The position numbers were made by a program, and so were the translations under genes. This document shows positions 44,218-54,601 of a stretch of DNA of 64,000 nt, one piece after another (the stretch's first letter is position 1; each line of letters begins with the position of its first letter). The stretch spans positions 1 through 64,000 of the forward strand of contig NZ_FNOZ01000021.1 in NCBI RefSeq assembly GCF_900107175.1. The letters are read 5' to 3'. The notes under the pieces were generated by a model, which ran no database searches, had not been told where the DNA came from, and worked only from the letters and a program-made list of their open reading frames with translations. The stretch comes from Modestobacter sp. DSM 44400. GTDB taxonomy: Bacteria; Actinomycetota; Actinomycetes; Mycobacteriales; Geodermatophilaceae.

Positions 44218-44223
44218 AACGTA
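44218..44223 (-). promoter_or_regulatory. -10 box of the DUF222 gene
   Basis: TACGTT on the minus strand lies seven bases before the ATG at 44210, a leaderless spacing, and there is no Shine-Dalgarno sequence. Confidence 0.4.
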
Positions 44224-44360
44224 GCCGGCACCTCTGACACTTCCGGCCCCGCTGGAACGGCAGATTCAACGGGCGGCCGCACGAGCATGCGCGGGTCGGA
44301 CATGACGCCGAGCGTCGCTGTGCGGCCGTCCCCGGCCGGCGTCCGAAAGCACCCGGCCGG

Positions 44361-44822
44361 TCAGCCGCGGCCGCGCATCGGTGCCCAGGCGGCGGTGGTC
44401 TTCGCCAGCAGGCTGGTGACCGCCGCCACGCACAGCACGAGCAGCAGCAACGACAACGCCGACGTGCCGCCGGCCCCGATGGCCGACATGAAGGTCAGCA
44501 GTCCCAGGAAGGCGGCGACCGCCACGCCGGTCCAGCGCGCCCAGGCCCGTCGGCGGGCCAGCCACAGCGCGGCCGTGGCGCCCACGACCCCGATGACGAG
44601 GTCCCGTAGCAGGCCGCCGACGACGAAGCGGGTGACCTCCTCGCGGGTGAGCTCCGGCTGCGCGAGGACGAAGCGGTCGACGACGCCCTCCCGGCCGAAC
44701 CAGGTCAGCGCCGCACTGAGCAGCAGCAGCGCGGCCAGCACCCCGAGCAGCCCGGTCGCCACGCGCACCGACACGGGCATTCCAGGCCCGGCCCGGTCCT
44801 GCCGCGAAGATGTGTCGGTCAC
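44361..44822 (-). CDS. Four-helix membrane protein of unknown function
   Basis: The 153-residue product has four hydrophobic segments: VATGLLGVLAALLLLSAAL, FVVGGLLRDLVIGVVGATAALWL, WTGVAVAAFLGLLTFMSAI and LSLLLLVLCVAAVTSLLA. An acidic/basic loop (PELTREEVTRFV) follows the first helix. No family is recognised. The GTG at 44822 is preceded by GAGGAGGAGCC, a strong ribosome-binding site. It is separated from the divergent fasciclin gene by about 230 bases. Confidence 0.65.
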   Translation of the reverse strand: MTDTSSRQDRAGPGMPVSVRVATGLLGVLAALLLLSAALTWFGREGVVDRFVLAQPELTREEVTRFVVGGLLRDLVIGVVGATAALWLARRRAWARWTGVAVAAFLGLLTFMSAIGAGGTSALSLLLLVLCVAAVTSLLAKTTAAWAPMRGRG

Positions 44823-45050
44823 GGCTCCTCCTCCTCGCTAACGGTCGTCAGCCCCGCGCTCGGCGGTGCCCCGGTCGGGCGTGTCCTCGCACGCCCGGTC
44901 GCGTGCCCAGACTGGCACCTCCCCGGAGCGCGGCAGGACCGCCCGACCGGCGCGCGGCCGACCCCGGGGCCCCGGGATGCGATGCTCGTCAGCCAGATCG
45001 CGGCGCCTCTCCCCGGCCGCCGCCGCCGACGAACACCAGGAGAGACCACC

Positions 45051-45731
45051 GTGACGACCGCCCGGCTGTCCCGCGCCATCGTCGCCGCCGTCCTGACCGG
45101 GCTGGTGGCCGCCACCAGCGCCTGCGGGTCCGACGACGGGAACTCGGGTGCCGCCTCGTCGGCCTCGGCGTCGGCGTCCGCCGGGTCGCCGGCCGGCGCC
45201 GCGGGGTCGACGTCGGCGGCCGCCCCCGCCGCCCCGTTCGGTCCCGGCTGCGCCGGCCTGCCCGCCGACGGGCCGGGCAGCCTGGCGGCGATGGCCACCG
45301 TCCCGGTGGGCACCGCGGTCAGCCAGGACCCGCTCACCACCGCGCTGACCGAGGCCGTGCTCGCGGCCAACCTGGTCGACGTGCTGAACACCCGGCAGGA
45401 CATCACCGTGCTCGCGCCGGTCGACACGGCGTTCCAGGCGATCGAGCCCGGCGCGCTGAGTGCGCTGCTGGGCGACACCCCGCGCCTGACCACCGTGCTC
45501 ACCCACCACGTGATCAACGGCCGGCTCGCGCCCGATCAGCTGGTGGGCGAGCACACGACGCTCAACGGCGACACGGTGACGATCGCCGGCTCCAGTACCG
45601 ACCTGACGGTCGCGGCGGACCAGACGCTGGCCGGCGCTGGGCCGGCCACGGTGGTCTGCGGCGACGTACCGACCGCGAACGCCACGGTCTACCTCATCGA
45701 CCAGGTGCTCGCCCCGCCCGCTGCCGGCTGA
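45051..45731 (+). CDS. Fasciclin-domain lipoprotein
   Basis: The 226-residue secreted lipoprotein starts with a signal peptide (SRAIVAAVLTGLVAATSAC) whose lipobox ends at C25. A Ser/Ala-rich linker follows, then one fasciclin (FAS1) domain with DPLTTALTEAVLAANLVDVLN, ITVLAPVDTAFQAI, LTTVLTHHVINGRL and ATVYLIDQVLAPP. FAS1 proteins such as mycobacterial MPB70/MPT83 are cell-surface adhesion-type proteins. The GTG at 45051 is preceded by CAGGAGAG. It precedes pyrE by 46 bases. Confidence 0.92.
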   Translation: MTTARLSRAIVAAVLTGLVAATSACGSDDGNSGAASSASASASAGSPAGAAGSTSAAAPAAPFGPGCAGLPADGPGSLAAMATVPVGTAVSQDPLTTALTEAVLAANLVDVLNTRQDITVLAPVDTAFQAIEPGALSALLGDTPRLTTVLTHHVINGRLAPDQLVGEHTTLNGDTVTIAGSSTDLTVAADQTLAGAGPATVVCGDVPTANATVYLIDQVLAPPAAG

Positions 45732-45764
45732 CCCGCACGCCGGGAGCGCGGCCGTCGTCCTCAG

Positions 45765-45770
45765 TAGGGT
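45765..45770 (+). promoter_or_regulatory. -10 box of pyrE (leaderless)
   Basis: TAGGGT lies exactly seven bases before the pyrE ATG at 45778, with no Shine-Dalgarno sequence between them. This suggests pyrE is transcribed separately from the fasciclin gene. Confidence 0.5.
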
Positions 45771-45777
45771 CGGGGCC

Positions 45778-46332
45778 ATGACGGCCTCTCCCGCGCACCC
45801 CGACCGCGACCGGCTGCGTGAGCTCATCACCGAGCTCGCCGTGGTCCACGGGAAGGTCACGCTGTCCTCCGGCCGCGAGGCCGACTGGTACATCGACATG
45901 CGCCGGCTGACGCTGCACCACGAGGGTGCGCAGCTGGTCGGCAGGGTGATGCGCCAGCTCACCGGCGACCTGCGCTACGACGTCGTCGGCGGCCTCACCC
46001 TCGGCGCCGACCCGGTCGCCACCGCCATGCTGCACGCCGCCGCGGACGGCGCCGGCTTCCTGGATGCCTGCGTGGTGCGCAAGCAGGGCAAGGCGCACGG
46101 TCTGCAGCGGCGCATCGAGGGCCCGGACGTCGCCGGCCGGGCGGTGCTCGTGGTCGAGGACGTCTCCACCACCGGCGGCAGCCCGCTGACCGCGGCCGAG
46201 GCGCTGCAGGAGGCCGGCGCGGAGGTGGTGGCCATCGCAGTCATCGTCGACCGGGGTGGCCGCGCCGCGGTCGAGGCCGCCGGCTTCGAGTACCGGGCGG
46301 CCTTCGACCTGGCTGACCTCGACCTGGACTGA
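45778..46332 (+). CDS. pyrE: Orotate phosphoribosyltransferase
   Basis: PyrE converts orotate and PRPP to OMP in pyrimidine synthesis. The 184-residue enzyme has SSGREADWYIDMRRLTL, VVGGLTLGADPVATA, VRKQGKAHGLQRRIEG with the catalytic lysine and loop, and the PRPP-binding motif VLVVEDVSTTGGSPLTA. Length and motifs match actinobacterial PyrE. The start is fixed by the leaderless -10 box. It is convergent with the dedA remnant; a shared hairpin contains both stop codons. Confidence 0.97.
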   Translation: MTASPAHPDRDRLRELITELAVVHGKVTLSSGREADWYIDMRRLTLHHEGAQLVGRVMRQLTGDLRYDVVGGLTLGADPVATAMLHAAADGAGFLDACVVRKQGKAHGLQRRIEGPDVAGRAVLVVEDVSTTGGSPLTAAEALQEAGAEVVAIAVIVDRGGRAAVEAAGFEYRAAFDLADLDLD

Positions 46333-46361
46333 GCGCGGCGAAAACGCCTCCGGCGCGCTCA
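46330..46361. terminator. Hairpin containing the stop codons of pyrE and dedA
   Basis: TGAGCGCG (46330-46337) pairs with CGCGCTCA (46354-46361), with an inner GCG/CGC pair around AAAA. The first arm begins with the pyrE TGA and the second ends with the dedA TGA on the other strand, a compact bidirectional arrangement. Confidence 0.55.
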
Positions 46362-46961
46362 GGCGGCCCGCCCCGCGTGCCCGGAGCGCAGGAACTCCAG
46401 GGCCACCGGGATCAGCGAGACGGCCACGATGCCCCCAGAATGACAGCTCCACGTGGTCGCGGACCACTTGGATCTGCCCGAGCCGGTAGCCCAGCGCGGT
46501 CACCCGGCGGCCCAAGCGATGCCGCCGATCACCGGGTAGAGCGCGTACCGGCGGAAGTCCATCCGCGAGGCGCCGGCCGTGACGGCGAACGTCCGCACGA
46601 TCGGCACGAACCGGGCGAGCAGGATGGCGCGCGCCCCGTTGCGCCCGAAGAAGGCGGCCGAGCGCTCCACGTACTCGGCCTTGAACAGCCGTGAGTTCGG
46701 CCTGTTGAACACCGCAGGGCCGGCGCGGTGGCCGATCCAGTAGCCCACAAGGTTGCCGAGGACCGCGGCCAGCGGGAGCAGCAGCACCACCCACAGCGGC
46801 GCCACCGGCGACCGGCCACGAGCAGGCCGGCGGTGAACAGCGGGCGAGTCCCCGGGGAGAAAGAAGCCGACGAGCAGGCCGGTCTCGGCGAAGATGATCA
46901 CCATGATGCCGATCAACCCGAAGGTGTTGATCAGGTGCGTCGGGTCGAGGAAGCCGCTCAC
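46359..46961 (-). pseudogene. dedA: DedA-family membrane protein, multiply frameshifted
   Basis: DedA proteins are flippase-like membrane proteins needed for envelope homeostasis. The GTG at 46961 starts SGFLDPTHLINTFGLIGIMVII and reaches FFLPGDS. The expected PLFTAGLLVAG then appears only in another frame, and PLWVVLLLPLAAVLGNLVGYWIGHR returns to the first. RFVPIVRTFAVTAGASRMDFRRY follows. The frame is lost again after GGIAWAAG, VTALGYRLGQIQVVRDHVEL is in a second frame, and IVAVSLIPVALEFLR in a third. That makes at least four one-base shifts, two near G/C runs of 4-5. It is either a pseudogene or poorly sequenced. Confidence 0.75.
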
Positions 46962-47034
46962 AGGAATGCGCGCTGCGGGGAGCGGCCGCGCCCCGGCCGG
47001 ACGCGACGCCTCCCGGGACGTCGTCCCGCCCACG

Positions 47035-47040
47035 TACCGT
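47035..47040 (+). promoter_or_regulatory. -10 box of the FAD-linked oxidase gene
   Basis: TACCGT lies six bases before the GTG at 47047, consistent with a leaderless transcript divergent from dedA. Confidence 0.4.
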
Positions 47041-47046
47041 CGTGGT

Positions 47047-48483
47047 GTGACGACCTCCACGACGACGTGGGTCCGCGAGCTCCAGGACGCCCTGGGCACG
47101 GGCAACGTGCTCACCGATCCCGACGTGACCCTCGCCTACGCCCGCGATCAGGCGATGCTGGCCGAGGCCGGCCTGCCGGCGGCCGTGGTGCTGCCGCGCA
47201 GCACCGAGGAGGTGGTCGCGGTGATGCAGGTGGCCTCCCGGCACGGGGTGCCCGTGGTGCCGCGCGGCGCCGGCTCCGGCCTGGTGGGCGCGGCCAACGC
47301 CGTCGACGGCTGCATCACCCTGGTGCTGACCCGGATGGACGCCGTCCTGGAGGTCGACCCCGCCGACCGGCTCGCCGTCGTCCAGCCGGGCGTGGTGAAC
47401 AAGACGCTGCGGGACGCCGTCCGGGGGCACGGGCTGTTCTACCCCCCGGACCCGGCCAGCTACGACTGGTGCACCATCGGCGGCAACCTGGCCGTGAACT
47501 CCGGCGGCCTGTGCTGCGTCAAGTACGGCGTCACCACCGACTACGTGCTCGGCCTCGAGGTTGTGCTCGCCGACGGGCGGGTGCTGCGCACCGGCCGGCG
47601 CACGGTCAAGGGCGTCGCCGGGTACGACCTGGCCCGGCTGTTCGTCGGGTCCGAGGGCACCCTGGGCGTCATCACCGAGGCGACGCTGGCGCTCCGGCCC
47701 GCCCCCGCGTCGCCGATCACCCTCGTGGCGAGCTTTCCGACCACTGCGCAGACCGGACAGGTCGTCGAGAGCGTGGTGACCAGCGGGTTGGTGCCGAGCA
47801 TGCTCGAGGTGATGGACCGCACCTGCATCCGTGCCGTCGACGACATGCTGAAGAGCGACCTCGACCGGGACGCGGCGGCGCTGCTGCTCGCCCAGTCCGA
47901 CAGTGGTGGCGCGTCGGCCGTCGAGGAGATCGCCGCCCTGACCCGACTGTGCGAGGAGGCCGGCGCCGACTTCGTCCACTCCACCGACGACCCGGCCGAG
48001 GGCGACATGCTGATGACCGCCCGGCGGATGGCCCTGCCAGCCCTCGAGCGCATCGCCAGCAGTCTGCTCCTGGACGACGTCGCCGTCCCGCGGTCCCAGG
48101 TGGCCACGTTCATCGACGGCTGCGTCGCGATCTCCGCGCAGGCGGACCTCGTCATCGGCGTCGTCGGGCACGCCGGCGACGGCAACATGCACCCGACCAT
48201 CGTCTTCGACGGCACCGACCCCGACCAGCGGACCCGCGCCTTCGCCGCCTTCGACGCCATCCTCGAGCTCGGGCTCTCCCTCGGCGGCACCATCACCGGC
48301 GAGCACGGCGTCGGCACGCTGAAGGCGGAGTGGCTGGAGCGGGAGATCGGCCCGGTGTCGCTGTCGGTCCACCAGGCGATCAAGGACGCACTCGACCCGG
48401 CCGGCCTGCTCAACCCGGGGAAGCTGTTCCGCCGCGCGCACCGCGCCGACCTCGGCGCGCTCGGGGCGCTCACCGGGGCGTGA
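47047..48483 (+). CDS. FAD-linked oxidase, GlcD/D-lactate dehydrogenase type
   Basis: The 478-residue flavoenzyme has an FAD-binding PCMH domain (VPVVPRGAGSGLVGAANAVDG, PPDPASYDWCTIGGNLAVNSGG, LFVGSEGTLGVITEATLAL) and an oxidase C-domain (VVGHAGDGNMHPTIVFD and GGTITGEHGVGTLK). These are the same ligand motifs as in GlcD. It stands alone without GlcE or GlcF, so it may act with its own partner elsewhere. D-lactate or another 2-hydroxyacid is likely. The GTG at 47047 sits behind a leaderless -10 box; the longer frame to 46894 would run through dedA. Confidence 0.9.
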   Translation: MTTSTTTWVRELQDALGTGNVLTDPDVTLAYARDQAMLAEAGLPAAVVLPRSTEEVVAVMQVASRHGVPVVPRGAGSGLVGAANAVDGCITLVLTRMDAVLEVDPADRLAVVQPGVVNKTLRDAVRGHGLFYPPDPASYDWCTIGGNLAVNSGGLCCVKYGVTTDYVLGLEVVLADGRVLRTGRRTVKGVAGYDLARLFVGSEGTLGVITEATLALRPAPASPITLVASFPTTAQTGQVVESVVTSGLVPSMLEVMDRTCIRAVDDMLKSDLDRDAAALLLAQSDSGGASAVEEIAALTRLCEEAGADFVHSTDDPAEGDMLMTARRMALPALERIASSLLLDDVAVPRSQVATFIDGCVAISAQADLVIGVVGHAGDGNMHPTIVFDGTDPDQRTRAFAAFDAILELGLSLGGTITGEHGVGTLKAEWLEREIGPVSLSVHQAIKDALDPAGLLNPGKLFRRAHRADLGALGALTGA

Positions 48484-48511
48484 ACGGCCACGCGGCAGGG
48501 AGACTCGCGAC

Positions 48512-49870
48512 ATGAGCGGGCCCCGCGAACGACTGGTCGTCATCGGTGGTGACGCTGCGGGCATGTCCGCCGCCGCCCAGGCGCGCCGCCTCCGGTCCGC
48601 TCCGGAGCTGGAGGTCGTCGTCCTGGAGCAGGGCGGCGACGTCTCCTTCTCCGCCTGCGGCATCCCGTACTGGGTCGGCGGGCAGGTGGCCGGCCGCGCC
48701 GAGCTGATCGCCCGCACTCCCGCGGAGTTCGCCGCGCAGGACATCACCGTGCACACCGGTACCCGGGTGGCGGGGATCGATCTCGACGCAGGCTCCGTGG
48801 TCACCGGGTCGGGCACCCGGTACTCCTACGACGCCCTGGTGGTCGGCACCGGCGGACGGCCGGCCCGGCCGCCCGTTCCGGGGCTGGACGCGCCTGGCGT
48901 GTTCGGCGTGCACCGGCTGGATGACGGTGCGGCGGTCCGGACGGCGATCGACGCGGGCGCACGCAGGGGCCTGGTGCTCGGCGGCGGCTACATCGGTCTG
49001 GAGATGGCCGAGGCGCTGCAGCGACGAGGGCTGGAGGTCACCGTGGTGCTGGCCGACCCGCTGCCGATGCAACTGCTGGACGCCGACATGGGGAAGCGCG
49101 TCTGCGCCGGGCTGCGCGCTATGGGCATGGCCGTGCACACCGACCAGGCGGTCCGCGAGGTGCTGGTCGACAGCGCCGGCCGGGCCTGCGGGGTACGCAC
49201 CGACGTCGGCAGCTACGACGCCGACCTCGTCGTCCTCGGGCTGGGCATGGGCCCGGAGGTGACGCTGGCCGCCGAGGCAGGGCTGGCGCTGGGCACGACC
49301 GGGGCGATCGAGGTCGACCACAGCCAGCGCTGCCGCGACCACCCGGAGGTGTTCGCCGCCGGTGACTGCGCGCAGACCTTCTCCCGGATCACCGGCGAGC
49401 CCGCCCACGTCGCGCTCGGCACCCATGCCAACAAGCAGGGCCGGGTCGCGGGGTCGGTCATCGGCGGCCGGCCGGCCCGCTTCCCCGGCGTGCTGGGGAC
49501 GGCGGTGACCAAGGTCGGGAACCTGGAGATCGCCCGCACCGGATTGTGCACCACCCAGGCGGAACAGGCCGGGTTCGGCTACCGCACCGACACCATCGAG
49601 GCGACCACGCGGGCCGGCTACTTCCCCGGCGCCGAGGAGATCGCCGTCAAGCTGATCAGCGAGCGCGGCTCCGGGCGGCTGCTCGGCGCGCAGATCGTCG
49701 GCGGCCCGGGGTCGGGCAAGCGGATCGACGTGCTGGCCACGGCCATCTGGGCCAGCATGACCGCCGAGGACGTGGCCGGGACCGACCTGTCCTACGCCCC
49801 GCCGTTCTCTCCGGTCTACGACCCGGTGGCGGTCGCCGCCCGGGCGGTCAGCCGTACCGAACAGGGCTGA
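48512..49870 (+). CDS. CoA-disulfide-reductase-like FAD/NAD(P) oxidoreductase
   Basis: The 452-residue protein has two Rossmann motifs, VVIGGDAAGMSAAAQARR near the start and GLVLGGGYIGLEMAEAL near 153. It contains SFSACGIPYWVGG, where the single cysteine is the one that becomes a mixed disulfide with CoA in CoA-disulfide reductase. VEVFAAGDCAQ-like DHPEVFAAGDCAQTF binds FAD, and the C-terminal dimerisation domain begins FPGVLGTAVTKVGNLEIARTG. Some homologues reduce polysulfide or peroxide instead. It follows the FAD oxidase by 28 bases and is probably in the same operon. Confidence 0.85.
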   Translation: MSGPRERLVVIGGDAAGMSAAAQARRLRSAPELEVVVLEQGGDVSFSACGIPYWVGGQVAGRAELIARTPAEFAAQDITVHTGTRVAGIDLDAGSVVTGSGTRYSYDALVVGTGGRPARPPVPGLDAPGVFGVHRLDDGAAVRTAIDAGARRGLVLGGGYIGLEMAEALQRRGLEVTVVLADPLPMQLLDADMGKRVCAGLRAMGMAVHTDQAVREVLVDSAGRACGVRTDVGSYDADLVVLGLGMGPEVTLAAEAGLALGTTGAIEVDHSQRCRDHPEVFAAGDCAQTFSRITGEPAHVALGTHANKQGRVAGSVIGGRPARFPGVLGTAVTKVGNLEIARTGLCTTQAEQAGFGYRTDTIEATTRAGYFPGAEEIAVKLISERGSGRLLGAQIVGGPGSGKRIDVLATAIWASMTAEDVAGTDLSYAPPFSPVYDPVAVAARAVSRTEQG

Positions 49871-49880
49871 GGGCCGCCGC

Positions 49881-50507
49881 ATGGCCGACCGCAAGCACGG
49901 CGAGGCGCCGCCGCTGACGGAGACCGAGATCCGCTCGCAGGACTGGTACGCCGAGGACGTCTCCGGCCAGCACCACGCCCGCGTGGCGTTCATCGACGTC
50001 GACCTCACCGAGGTGGTCGACACCGGCGCCGTCTTCGACGAGTGCACCTTCCGGGACTGTCGCTTCAATCTCTCCACTCACACCGACGCCGCGTTCCTGA
50101 ACTGCACGTTCACCGGCTGCTCGTTCTTCGACGCCACCTTCGTCGACTGCAAGGTGGCCGGCAGCATGTTCGACCGCTGCACCTTCGGATTGTTCACCGT
50201 GCGGGGTGGTGACTGGTCCTTCGTCGGGCTCCCCGGTGCCGATCTCTCGCGGACGTCGTTCACCGGCGTGCGGATGCGGGAGGCCGACCTCGCCGGCACG
50301 CGCTGCGCGGAGGCGACGTGGCAGTTCCTGGACCTGTCCGGGGCCCACCTGCACAGCGCCGACCTCAGCGGCGCCGACCTGCGTGGCTCGGATCTGTCGG
50401 CGGTGGACCCGCTGAACACCCGGCTCGCCGGCGCGGTCATCGACGGGGCGCAGGCCGTCGTCCTGGCCGGGGCGCTCGGGCTCGACGTGCGCCTGGACCG
50501 AGGCTGA
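49881..50507 (+). CDS. Pentapeptide-repeat protein
   Basis: The 208-residue protein is made largely of A(D/N)LXX-type pentapeptides: FDECTFRDCRFNL, FLNCTFTGCSFFDATF, LSRTSFTGVRMREADLAG and LHSADLSGADLRGSDLSA. Such right-handed quadrilateral beta-helices can mimic DNA, as in MfpA and Qnr, which protect DNA gyrase from fluoroquinolones. No gyrase role is shown here. It begins 11 bases after the previous stop, so it is likely cotranscribed. Confidence 0.88.
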   Translation: MADRKHGEAPPLTETEIRSQDWYAEDVSGQHHARVAFIDVDLTEVVDTGAVFDECTFRDCRFNLSTHTDAAFLNCTFTGCSFFDATFVDCKVAGSMFDRCTFGLFTVRGGDWSFVGLPGADLSRTSFTGVRMREADLAGTRCAEATWQFLDLSGAHLHSADLSGADLRGSDLSAVDPLNTRLAGAVIDGAQAVVLAGALGLDVRLDRG

Positions 50508-50510
50508 CCG

Positions 50511-50546
50511 GAGTGCCAGAGCGCGGAAAGTGCGCCCCTGGCACTC
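50511..50546 (+). terminator. Hairpin after the pentapeptide-repeat gene
   Basis: GAGTGCCAG (50511-50519) and CTGGCACTC (50538-50546) form nine perfect pairs, with an inner GCGC/GCGC. It begins 4 bases after the stop at 50507 and precedes fba. Confidence 0.7.
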
Positions 50547-50615
50547 CGTCGCCCGGGGGACGACGCGATACTGACCCCAGCACAGCAGCTGTCCCCGACG
50601 CCAGGAGTGCACCGC

Positions 50616-51650
50616 ATGCCCATCGCGACCCCCGAGGTCTACGCCGACATGATCAGCCGGGCGAAGGAGGGCGGCTTCGCCTACCCGGCCATCAACTGCA
50701 CGTCGTCGGAGACGATCAACGCGGCCCTGCGCGGCTTCGCCGACGCCGGCAGCGACGGGATCATCCAGTTCTCCACCGGTGGCGCGGAGTTCGGCTCGGG
50801 GACCCGGGTCAAGGACATGGTCGCCGGTGCCGTGGCGCTGGCCGAGTTCGCCCACGTGGTCGCCGAGCGCTACCCGGTGCAGGTCGCGCTGCACACCGAC
50901 CACTGCCCCAAGGACAAGCTGGACACCTACGTCCGGCCGCTGATCGCCATCTCGAAGGACCGGGTGGACGCCGGTCAGGCGCCGCTGTTCCAGTCGCACA
51001 TGTGGGACGGCTCGGCGGTCGAGCTGACCGAGAACCTGGAGATCGCCCAGGAGCTCATCGAGAAGTGCGCGGCCGCCAAGATCGTCCTGGAGGTCGAGAT
51101 CGGTGTCGTCGGCGGCGAGGAGGACGGCGTCGCCCACGAGATCAACGAGAAGCTGTATACCGCCGACGGCGACTTCATCCGTACCGCGCAGGCGATCGGC
51201 CTGGGTGAGAAGGGCGTGTACCTGCTCGCCGCCACCTTCGGCAACGTGCACGGTGTCTACAAGCCGGGCAACGTGAAGCTGCGCCCCGACGTGCTGCAGC
51301 GCGGCCAGGCCGTCGTCGCCGAGGAGTTCGGCCTGGGCGAGGGCGCCAAGCCCTTCAACCTGGTCTTCCACGGCGGGTCCGGCTCGGATCTGGAGGACAT
51401 CCGCCAGGCACTGTCCTACGGCGTGGTGAAGATGAACGTCGACACCGACACCCAGTACGCCTTCACCCGGCAGATCGCCGGGCACATGTTCAGCAACTAC
51501 GACGGCGTGCTCAAGGTCGACGGTGAGGTCGGGGTCAAGAAGACCTACGACCCGCGCACGTACATGAAGCTGGCCGAGACCGGCATGGCCGACCGGGTCG
51601 TGCGGGCCTGCGAGGACCTGCTGTCCGCCGGTCAGTCGCAGGCGGGCTGA
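50616..51650 (+). CDS. fba: Fructose-bisphosphate aldolase, class II
   Basis: The enzyme splits fructose-1,6-bisphosphate in glycolysis and makes it in gluconeogenesis. The 344-residue zinc enzyme has AYPAINCTSSETINAAL, LHTDHCPKDK with the two zinc histidine region, LEVEIGVVGGEEDGV, FGNVHGVYKPG and LVFHGGSGSDLEDI with GVVKMNVDTDTQYAFT. It is the long (class IIA) form typical of actinobacteria. The ATG at 50616 has CCAGGAG eight bases upstream. Confidence 0.98.
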   Translation: MPIATPEVYADMISRAKEGGFAYPAINCTSSETINAALRGFADAGSDGIIQFSTGGAEFGSGTRVKDMVAGAVALAEFAHVVAERYPVQVALHTDHCPKDKLDTYVRPLIAISKDRVDAGQAPLFQSHMWDGSAVELTENLEIAQELIEKCAAAKIVLEVEIGVVGGEEDGVAHEINEKLYTADGDFIRTAQAIGLGEKGVYLLAATFGNVHGVYKPGNVKLRPDVLQRGQAVVAEEFGLGEGAKPFNLVFHGGSGSDLEDIRQALSYGVVKMNVDTDTQYAFTRQIAGHMFSNYDGVLKVDGEVGVKKTYDPRTYMKLAETGMADRVVRACEDLLSAGQSQAG

Positions 51651-51715
51651 CATACCCGCTCCGGTGTCGGAACGGAACGGCTACGCCGTGCCATCGAAGC
51701 TTTGAGGAGAACCGC

Positions 51716-52123
51716 GTGACCCACTCCCACTCCAACCTGCTGGGCGAGCCGCCGGCCACGCTGCTGCCGGGCGATCCGGGAGCCGACGGGGCGCTGGCTG
51801 CGGGCACCGACCCGGCGGAGGTCGCCGCGGCGCACCCGACGTCCAGTGCGGCCTGGGCCGCGCTCGCCGAGACCGCGCTGCAGGGCGGCCGCACGATCGA
51901 GGCCTACGCCTACGCCCGCACCGGCTACCACCGCGGCCTGGACGCCCTGCGCCGCAACGGCTGGAAGGGCTTCGGCGCGGTGCCGTGGTCACACACCCCG
52001 AACCAGGGGTTCCTGCGCTGCGTGACGGTGCTGGCCAAGGTCGCCGGGGCGATCGGCGAGGTGGCCGAGGAGGAACGGCTCACCGAACTGCTGCGCGACT
52101 GCGTCCCCTCGCTGGCGGCCTGA
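51716..52123 (+). CDS. DUF3151 protein
   Basis: The 135-residue protein begins THSNLLGEPPATLLP-like sequence and contains AYAYARTGYHRGLDALRRNGWKGFGAVPWSHTPN and GFLRCVTVLAKVAGAIGE, the DUF3151 signature. The function is not known. A homologue (Rv0360c) lies near fba and purA in M. tuberculosis, and the same neighbourhood is kept here. The GTG at 51716 has GAGGAGAACC upstream, and it follows fba by 65 bases. Confidence 0.9.
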   Translation: MTHSHSNLLGEPPATLLPGDPGADGALAAGTDPAEVAAAHPTSSAAWAALAETALQGGRTIEAYAYARTGYHRGLDALRRNGWKGFGAVPWSHTPNQGFLRCVTVLAKVAGAIGEVAEEERLTELLRDCVPSLAA

Positions 52124-52230
52124 CCTGCGCTGTCGTTGATCGTTTCGAGGTGCGGGGTACCCGGTCCAGGGTTAGCGTTCGCCCTCGGTCGACGCCGTCG
52201 GGGCGTCGCCCCGAGAGGAGAGGCGGGGTC

Positions 52231-52374
52231 ATGGCCACGTTGCTGTGGATCATCGCTGTCGTGCTCGTCATCGCAGGGATCCTGGGGATCGTCCGGGGAC
52301 AACTGCTCTGGGGAATAGTGCTGATCGTCGTCGGCCTGCTCGTCGGGCCCGGCGGGGTGAGCGTCTTCACCTGA
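52231..52374 (+). CDS. GPGG-motif small membrane protein
   Basis: The 47-residue protein is almost wholly membrane-spanning: LLWIIAVVLVIAGILGIV, then LLWGIVLIVVGLLVGPGGVSVF. The GPGG near the end and the length match the small GPGG-type membrane protein family of actinobacteria. GAGAGGAGAGGCGG lies 3-12 bases upstream of the ATG, which supports translation. Its role is unknown. Confidence 0.85.
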   Translation: MATLLWIIAVVLVIAGILGIVRGQLLWGIVLIVVGLLVGPGGVSVFT

Positions 52375-52416
52375 CGCGTGCCGTCCCGACCGCCCAGCGG
52401 CCGGGACGGCCCCGGG

Positions 52417-54413
<1,997 letters not shown>

Positions 54414-54421
54414 GTTGGATC

Positions 54422-54601
54422 GCGATCCTCCGGATCGCACCGCGGCCGAACGGCGCCGGACTCGGGACGTGACCGAAAACGTCGTCCCGAGGACGACTGT
54501 GGGACGTGGACGCGGGGCTGAAGGCTCCCGTCCGCATCCCATGCAACGGCTCAGCTCAGGCCGGGACGGCTCCTGGCCGCGATGCGATCCGTCAGGATCG
54601 C
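54422..54601. repeat. Dispersed intergenic repeat, family 2, copy 1 (180 bases)
   Basis: The element is bounded by two copies of GCGATCC-NNN/NNNN-GGATCGC palindromes (54422-54438 and 54584-54601). The body from about 54506 on (CGCGGGGCTGAAGGCTCCCG, ATGCAACGGCTCAGC) matches copy 2 at 62781-62901. An extra 59-base stretch, including the hairpin GTCGTCC-CGA-GGACGAC, is present only here. Its right part overlaps the last codons of the convergent GDPD gene. Confidence 0.7.
54490..54600. other. Possible transcription stop inside repeat copy 1
   Basis: A hairpin GTCGTCC-CGA-GGACGAC, 70 bases beyond the purA stop, can end purA transcription. The flanking inverted repeats could add to this in both directions. 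Confidence 0.35.

Noticed and set aside
45694-48816. Minus-strand frame of 1040 codons across pyrE, dedA and the FAD oxidase
   Set aside because: It crosses three genes and shows only the second-frame part of DedA, which is explained by a frameshift in dedA.
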